Origin: Oscillospiraceae bacterium
GTDB taxonomy: Bacteria > Bacillota > Clostridia > Oscillospirales > Oscillospiraceae
NCBI GenBank assembly: GCA_015067835.1
Contig: SVLS01000012.1
Coordinates: 1 to 56,944 of the forward strand
Direction: 5' to 3'
Length of the DNA: 56,944 nucleotides
The position numbers and the translations under genes are program-made. Numbering within the stretch: the first letter of the stretch is position 1; the number at the start of each line of letters is the position of its first letter. Shown here in pieces: positions 53,621 through 56,944 of the stretch. The notes under the pieces were generated by a model that worked only from the letters and a program-made list of their open reading frames with translations, was not told where the DNA came from and ran no database searches.

Positions 53621-53644
53621 AAGTAAGGGAAAGGTACGCATTCT

Positions 53645-54529
53645 ATGTTGGACTTGATTGGCGCTTATGAGAATTACCTGACAAAGGTAAAACACGCCTC
53701 TGCCAACACCATCGCCTCCTATATGCGGGACATTCGGCAATTCTCCGATTGGCTGCAGATGAATGAAGACGTTGATGTCGTAGAAGCATCACAAGTGAAT
53801 ATTGTCCAGTATCTGACCCATTTGGAGAACGATGGTCGATCCGGAGCAACGGTATCCCGTTGTCTGGCCAGCCTGAAGAATTTTTACTCCTACCTAGTAT
53901 CTTCCGGTTTCCTGGAGTCCACACCTGTTACTGACATTCGCATTGAGCGCGGTGAGAAGAAGCTTCCGCAGATTCTGACCGGCCGCGAAATTGAGTTGCT
54001 GTTGGCACAGCCTGTATGCACCGATGCAAAGGGCTACCGGGATAAGGCAATGCTGGAGGTTATGTATGCAACCGGTATCCGGGTAACTGAGCTGATTGAC
54101 TTGGACATTGATGAGGTCAATTTGGAGCTGGGTGTTATCAAGTGCACCGGTGCCAAAAAATCCCGTACCATTCCGCTGTATCCGGCCGCGCTGCGTGCTT
54201 TGACTGCTTATATTCAGCAGGTTCGCAGCTCTATGCTTGCATATCCGGACGAGAAGGCATTGTTTGTCAATGTAAATGGATTGCGTATGAGCCGTCAGGG
54301 CTTCTGGAAGATCCTGAAGCACTATCAGCAGACCGCACACATTGAAAAGGAATTAACGCCTCATACGTTGCGCCACAGCTTCGCTGTTCATCTGCTGGAA
54401 AACGGCGCTGATTTGGGCTCTGTGCAGGAACTAATGGGGCACAGTGATATTTCATCCACTCAGATGTATACCCACATGATCAACCAAAAGCTAAAATCTG
54501 TGTACGAAAAGTGCCATCCAAAAGCTTAA
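53645..54529 (+). CDS. xerD: Site-specific tyrosine recombinase XerD
   Basis: A 294-residue tyrosine recombinase. The N-terminal SAM-like core-binding domain is residues 1-85 (YLTKVKHASANTIASYMRDIRQF). The catalytic set is complete: Arg in YATGIRVTELIDLDI, HxLR in PHTLRHSFAVHLLENGAD, GHSDISSTQMYTH with the nucleophilic Tyr. Length and sequence fit the chromosome-dimer-resolving XerD rather than a phage or element integrase; the context (housekeeping genes, no att-like repeats) agrees. AAGGGAAAGG lies before the ATG. Confidence 0.92.
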   Translation: MLDLIGAYENYLTKVKHASANTIASYMRDIRQFSDWLQMNEDVDVVEASQVNIVQYLTHLENDGRSGATVSRCLASLKNFYSYLVSSGFLESTPVTDIRIERGEKKLPQILTGREIELLLAQPVCTDAKGYRDKAMLEVMYATGIRVTELIDLDIDEVNLELGVIKCTGAKKSRTIPLYPAALRALTAYIQQVRSSMLAYPDEKALFVNVNGLRMSRQGFWKILKHYQQTAHIEKELTPHTLRHSFAVHLLENGADLGSVQELMGHSDISSTQMYTHMINQKLKSVYEKCHPKA

Positions 54530-54564
54530 AGCCTACTGCATCAGCTGATACAGTAGGCTTTTTC
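54530..54564 (+). terminator. Terminator of xerD
   Basis: AGCCTACTG pairs with CAGTAGGCT, with an inner ATCAGCTGAT palindrome in the loop, followed by TTTTTC. Confidence 0.9.
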
Positions 54565-54599
54565 ATTATTATAAGATGTAAATCAGCAGGGGAGAGGTC

Positions 54600-55571
54600 T
54601 TACAGACCCGTCATTGCAGCAAGGACATCAACTTCCATCTGCTGAATGCCTTTTTGCATAGCAAGACCTTCGTCGATATCTATGTCCTTAAAGGTGCCGG
54701 CATTAGTGCATACAATTCGGTTGGTTTTGCCCTCCAGGAGGAGTTCAACGGCCAGATAACCCATTTTTGTTGCATTGATGCGATCACGACCGGTGGGCGC
54801 TCCACCGCGCTGGATGTGGCCCAGAACGGTCACACGAGGATCCAGGTCAATCGCTTCCTTAATTTGCGCTGCGACATCGGATGCAGACGCCGCGCCTTCA
54901 GCAACAACAATCATATAGTGGCTAAAGCCATTAAAGCGTGCCTGGCGTATTTTTTCAATGACATCGTGCTCAAAATTGATGGGTTTTTCAGGCACTAAAA
55001 CTGCTGTCGCGCCGACGGCCAAGCCAACATACATTGCCAAGAAGCCGGCATTTCTGCCCATAACCTCAACAACGGAGCAGCGTTCGTGGGACTGCATCGT
55101 ATCGCGCAGCTTGTCGATACATTCGATGGCAGTGTTGGCTGCAGTGTCGAATCCTATGGAATAGTTGGTACAGCTGATATCGTTATCAATTGTGGCCGGG
55201 ATGCAGGCAACATTAATACCGTATTTGCTTAAGGCCAGTGCACCACGAAATGTACCGTCACCGCCAATGGCAACAATGCTGTCAAGACCAAGAAATTTAC
55301 AGGTAGAAACCGCCTTTTTTTGACCTTCTTCGGTGAAAAATTCCTTGCTGCGGGCAGTATATAAGATAGTACCGCCGCGATTGATGGTATGGGAGACGCT
55401 TTTTTCGTCCAGCTTGAAAATATCGCCTGTAATCAGACCGTTCCAGCCACGACGAATACCATAGCACTCAATGCCGTGGAAGGTAGCCGTACGAACAACT
55501 GCACGGACACAAGGATTCATACCAGGTGCATCACCGCCGCTGGTGAGAACGCCGATTCTTTTAATACTCAT
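54600..55571 (-). CDS. pfkA: ATP-dependent 6-phosphofructokinase
   Basis: A 323-residue glycolytic enzyme that phosphorylates fructose 6-phosphate. GVLTSGGDAPGMNPCVRAVVR opens the ATP domain; AIGGDGTFRGA holds the ATP/PPi-selecting Gly of ATP-dependent forms. PATIDNDISCTNYSIGFDTA contains the catalytic Asp, and EVMGRNAG and VLGHIQRGGAPTGRDR bind the sugar phosphate. AGGAGG lies 7 bases before ATG 55571. It is convergent with xerD and is transcribed from its own promoter. Confidence 0.95.
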   Translation of the reverse strand: MSIKRIGVLTSGGDAPGMNPCVRAVVRTATFHGIECYGIRRGWNGLITGDIFKLDEKSVSHTINRGGTILYTARSKEFFTEEGQKKAVSTCKFLGLDSIVAIGGDGTFRGALALSKYGINVACIPATIDNDISCTNYSIGFDTAANTAIECIDKLRDTMQSHERCSVVEVMGRNAGFLAMYVGLAVGATAVLVPEKPINFEHDVIEKIRQARFNGFSHYMIVVAEGAASASDVAAQIKEAIDLDPRVTVLGHIQRGGAPTGRDRINATKMGYLAVELLLEGKTNRIVCTNAGTFKDIDIDEGLAMQKGIQQMEVDVLAAMTGL

Positions 55572-55614
55572 ATCAAATCCTCCTGAAGTGGGAACGAATA
55601 ATGATTTCAAATTT

Positions 55615-55643
55615 ATTTTAACGGAGACGAGACAGAATGTAAA
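55615..55643 (-). promoter_or_regulatory. Promoter of pfkA
   Basis: Minus strand: -35 TTTACA (55643-55638), 17-base spacer, -10 TAAAAT (55620-55615), 44 bases before the start codon. Confidence 0.65.
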
Positions 55644-55837
55644 GACTTTTTATTTTATAAAATCGATTTATATAAAAACAAAAAGGATACAAATAAAAGA
55701 TTGATAACAGAATCGAAATAAGTTAAGCATATATAGACTAATTACTACAATGTGGTATTTGGGCAAAATAGGCAGTATGAGCCTTAAATGGGGACTTTCG
55801 TGTCTACTTACATAAAAACCACTGAAACCGCACTTCT
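55644..55837. other. Intergenic spacer upstream of pfkA
   Basis: Within a gap of about 370 bases between pfkA and the next possible gene. It is A/T-rich; I see no credible open frame, RNA or repeat in it. Confidence 0.4.
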
Positions 55838-55867
55838 AACGCAACAAAATTTTAATTTTGTTGCGTT
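55838..55867. terminator. Perfect 13-bp hairpin, probable bidirectional terminator
   Basis: AACGCAACAAAAT and ATTTTGTTGCGTT form an uninterrupted stem around TTTA. It could end leftward transcription from the accessory patch before pfkA. Confidence 0.6.
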
Positions 55868-55885
55868 CGTTTCATTTATGGATAT

Positions 55886-55911
55886 GCCCCCTCGCCTGAC
55901 GGCTTGGGGGC
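55886..55911. terminator. GC-rich hairpin with U-tail
   Basis: GCCCCC and GGGGGC close a 14-base loop and are followed by TTTACTT rightward. It lies downstream of the leftward XRE unit, so its orientation fits poorly with a neighbour gene. Confidence 0.45.
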
Positions 55912-55948
55912 TTTACTTACAGGGTTTTAAGCCGAAGGCTGGTAGGCG

Positions 55949-56185
55949 TCAGCAATTCCAGTTCGCAAACTGGAGATTGCGATAGCCGGATCGTACCTTA
56001 TGTTGTTGGTTCTGGTTCTGCTTCGGAGCTCCGGCGCGGTATTGGTGTTCGGGTTCTGCTGTGTTGTTGGTCGCGTCCTTGGTTGCCTTTCTATAACCTC
56101 TTTCGGTGCTGCCGAAAGAGCCGGCGTGCGTCGGCATGGCTTTAGCCGGCCGTCGCTCCGGCTCTGGCTTCTTCCATTTCCTCAT
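55949..56185 (-). CDS. Doubtful small basic ORF after the XRE gene
   Basis: A 78-codon frame giving a basic, Pro/Gln/Asn-rich product (RKWKKPEPERRPAKAMPTHA, then QNQNQQHKVRSGYRN). It starts 5 bases after the XRE stop on the same strand, which fits an operon, but there is no ribosome site, no recognisable domain, and the composition is low-complexity. The opposite strand is also open. The region is more G/C-rich than its surroundings. I keep it only because position and orientation are suggestive. Confidence 0.25.
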   Translation of the reverse strand: MRKWKKPEPERRPAKAMPTHAGSFGSTERGYRKATKDATNNTAEPEHQYRAGAPKQNQNQQHKVRSGYRNLQFANWNC

Positions 56186-56190
56186 TTGTG

Positions 56191-56385
56191 TTATTTAAGT
56201 CCGAGTAGTTCGTCTGCTGATTCCTTCCAATAGATACATAATGCTTTTAAATATCTGACCGGAAATTCGTTCTTCCCCTGCTCATATCTTGACCATTGTC
56301 TTTGCTCAATGCCTATTGATTCCCCTGCTTGCGCCTGTGTAATTTTGTGCTTTTTTCTAAATTCCTTTAATTTTACTTCCTGCAT
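56191..56385 (-). CDS. Small XRE-family transcriptional repressor
   Basis: A 64-residue protein that is essentially one helix-turn-helix domain (KEFRKKHKITQAQAGESIGI then EQRQWSRYEQGKNEFPVRYL). It probably binds the inverted repeat between its own promoter elements and represses itself and the divergent promoter. AGGAGA lies 6 bases before ATG 56385. Such genes are typical of phage or integrative-element control regions and toxin-antitoxin loci; no partner toxin is evident here. Confidence 0.85.
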   Translation of the reverse strand: MQEVKLKEFRKKHKITQAQAGESIGIEQRQWSRYEQGKNEFPVRYLKALCIYWKESADELLGLK

Positions 56386-56418
56386 TGTTTGTCTCCTTTG
56401 GTTAATTTTAACAAAAAT

Positions 56419-56448
56419 AATTTACTACTCTTTTGTAGTGCTTGACAA
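56419..56448 (-). promoter_or_regulatory. Promoter of the XRE gene
   Basis: Minus strand: -35 TTGTCA (56448-56443), 18-base spacer, -10 TAAATT (56424-56419), 33 bases before the start. Confidence 0.6.
56424..56439. promoter_or_regulatory. Inverted-repeat operator in the XRE promoter
   Basis: ACTAC-N6-GTAGT is a perfect 5-base inverted repeat lying between the -35 and -10 of the XRE promoter and just before the -35 of a divergent promoter. This is the usual place for an autoregulatory XRE operator. Confidence 0.6.
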
Positions 56449-56470
56449 ACGGCAAAAAGGAGTATTACAT
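56442..56470 (+). promoter_or_regulatory. Divergent promoter facing the decayed region
   Basis: -35 TTGACA (56442-56447), 17-base spacer, -10 TTACAT (56465-56470). Its -35 overlaps that of the XRE promoter on the other strand. No rightward gene follows: the next bases hold a leftward pseudogene, so the promoter now appears to drive nothing. Confidence 0.45.
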
Positions 56471-56481
56471 AATGCATCTGG

Positions 56482-56601
56482 TTACCCCTTTCTGTTTGTT
56501 AGTCCGCAAAGATAGTCCATTGATACACGATAGAATTTAGCTAGAGTGATTGCGTGATGTAAAGGAATCTCTCGGTCTCCCCTTTCCCATAATGAGTATG
56601 T
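56482..56601 (-). pseudogene. Decayed second XRE helix-turn-helix gene
   Basis: Read leftward, this frame gives TYSLWERGDREIPLHHAITL, then AKFYRVSMDYLCGLTNRKG and a stop at 56484-56482. That is the C-terminal two-thirds of a classical XRE repressor (compare YSxWERGxREIPLxxAIxLAxFYxVSxDYLxG). A TAG at 56604-56602 interrupts the frame just before TYS, after GRDIEQ, where a Gln or similar codon is expected; further upstream no HTH N-terminus is recognisable. It is not a copy of the intact XRE gene next to it. Confidence 0.75.
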
Positions 56602-56646
56602 CTATTGTTCTATATCTCTCCCCTCTCCCCCACTTTGTCGCGCAAA

Positions 56647-56676
56647 ATACCCCCGGGAGACCCGGGGGTATCTTTT
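56647..56676. terminator. Terminator of the gene at the right edge
   Basis: ATACCCCCGGG pairs with CCCGGGGGTAT (11 bases). Leftward it is followed by TTTTGCG and rightward by CTTTTAATT. It lies 37 bases past the stop of the leftward gene. Confidence 0.85.
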
Positions 56677-56712
56677 AATTGTTATTCAGCAGTTTCGATT
56701 GCTCAGTAATGA

Positions 56713-56944
56713 TTAACCGAAGTATGCCTTTGCGGAGTTGCCGTAGATTGCAACTGCCTTTGCCAGGGCATCGTAATAGCCGCCATACATGCAGGCTGCG
56801 AAGTCCATGATACAGAAGGTAAAGGTATCGGACACTGCCGTCTCACCCTGATAGATGGTGACGGTGACGGTCTTGTTCATTTCCTTAGCAGCAAACTTGT
56901 CGTAGGGTACGCTGCGCAGAGTCTTGTTACCGAACATATCAGCC
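56713..56944 (-). CDS. C-terminus of a probable large secreted or surface protein (partial)
   Basis: The frame is open to the window edge (codons for Ala-Asp precede the first ATG), so this is the end of a longer gene. The visible 76 residues have a beta-rich start (NKTVTVTIYQGETAVSDTFT) and finish with DALAKAVAIYGNSAKAYFG. The ending YG-(N/A)-x-A-x-x-YF is common at the C-terminus of big Ig-repeat or dockerin-like extracellular proteins of gut Firmicutes (from memory). No ribosome site is visible at the internal ATG. The N-terminus, size and function lie outside the window. Confidence 0.7.
   Translation of the reverse strand, partial: ADMFGNKTLRSVPYDKFAAKEMNKTVTVTIYQGETAVSDTFTFCIMDFAACMYGGYYDALAKAVAIYGNSAKAYFG

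Noticed and set aside
53645..54529. xerD as integrase of a mobile element
   Set aside because: Length, motifs and housekeeping neighbours fit chromosomal XerD; no direct repeats, excisionase or cargo genes surround it.
56000..56233. Plus-strand frame opposite the doubtful small ORF
   Set aside because: Hydrophobic low-complexity product without a ribosome site; complementary to a G/C-rich stretch and to the end of the XRE gene.

Overview
The window is a chromosomal segment of a spore-forming Clostridia bacterium. The gene order and the small conserved proteins most resemble the Oscillospiraceae/Ruminococcaceae group of gut Firmicutes, but this is inferred from gene content, not from a search. 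Supporting signs are sporulation genes in clostridial order (a SpoIVFB-type protease next to the radical SAM pair, spoIIAA-spoIIAB-sigF, yunB, ylbJ, yqfC-yqfD), three T-box leaders, ferredoxin-dependent 2-oxoacid metabolism, strong AGGAGG ribosome binding sites and many U-tailed terminators.

Layout. 1-4100: a tRNA-Pro-like remnant with an excellent promoter, a sporulation protease operon with two radical SAM associated proteins and a zinc-ribbon protein, then an intact tRNA-Pro(GGG). 4134-5067: an amidohydrolase and a palindromic intergenic repeat. 5075-18645: the most distinctive region, two divergent operons controlled by T-box leaders. The leftward operon (specifier read as ATC, Ile) encodes two tandem XRE-cupin-acyl-CoA synthetase fusions, a P-loop ATPase, a ferredoxin, three 2-oxoacid:ferredoxin oxidoreductase subunits and IlvE. 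The rightward operon (specifier read as CTG, Leu) encodes an isopropylmalate-synthase-like protein that lacks its metal ligands, and a TIM-barrel/acyl-CoA synthetase fusion. 18775-26360: rhamnulokinase, a large probable glycoside-hydrolase-like protein, a YfhO-type membrane protein and a polyprenyl-type glycosyltransferase. 26496-29420: valS under a third T-box (GTC, Val). 29548-54529: housekeeping and sporulation genes (spoIIA operon, PcrA helicase, yunB, ligA, an M14 peptidase, ylbJ, yqfC-yqfD-phoH-ybeY-era-yqzL-recO-mutS2, an unusual HPr, uvrC-rsmD-coaD, a phosphosugar mutase, xerD). 54600-56944: pfkA, then a small accessory patch with a divergent XRE repressor/operator, a decayed second XRE gene and the C-terminal end of a probable large surface protein.

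How the genes may work together. Acyl-CoA synthetases, a ferredoxin-linked branched-chain 2-oxoacid oxidoreductase and a branched-chain aminotransferase, all behind tRNA-Leu/tRNA-Ile sensing leaders, fit a route that activates branched-chain fatty acids (isovalerate, 2-methylbutyrate, isobutyrate), reductively carboxylates the CoA esters to 2-oxoacids and transaminates them to Leu, Ile and Val when the matching tRNA is uncharged. The T-box motifs and gene order are seen directly; the direction and substrates are inference. Two proteins of the Leu operon carry catalytic domains whose key residues are replaced, which suggests sensing or scaffolding roles not described for these families.
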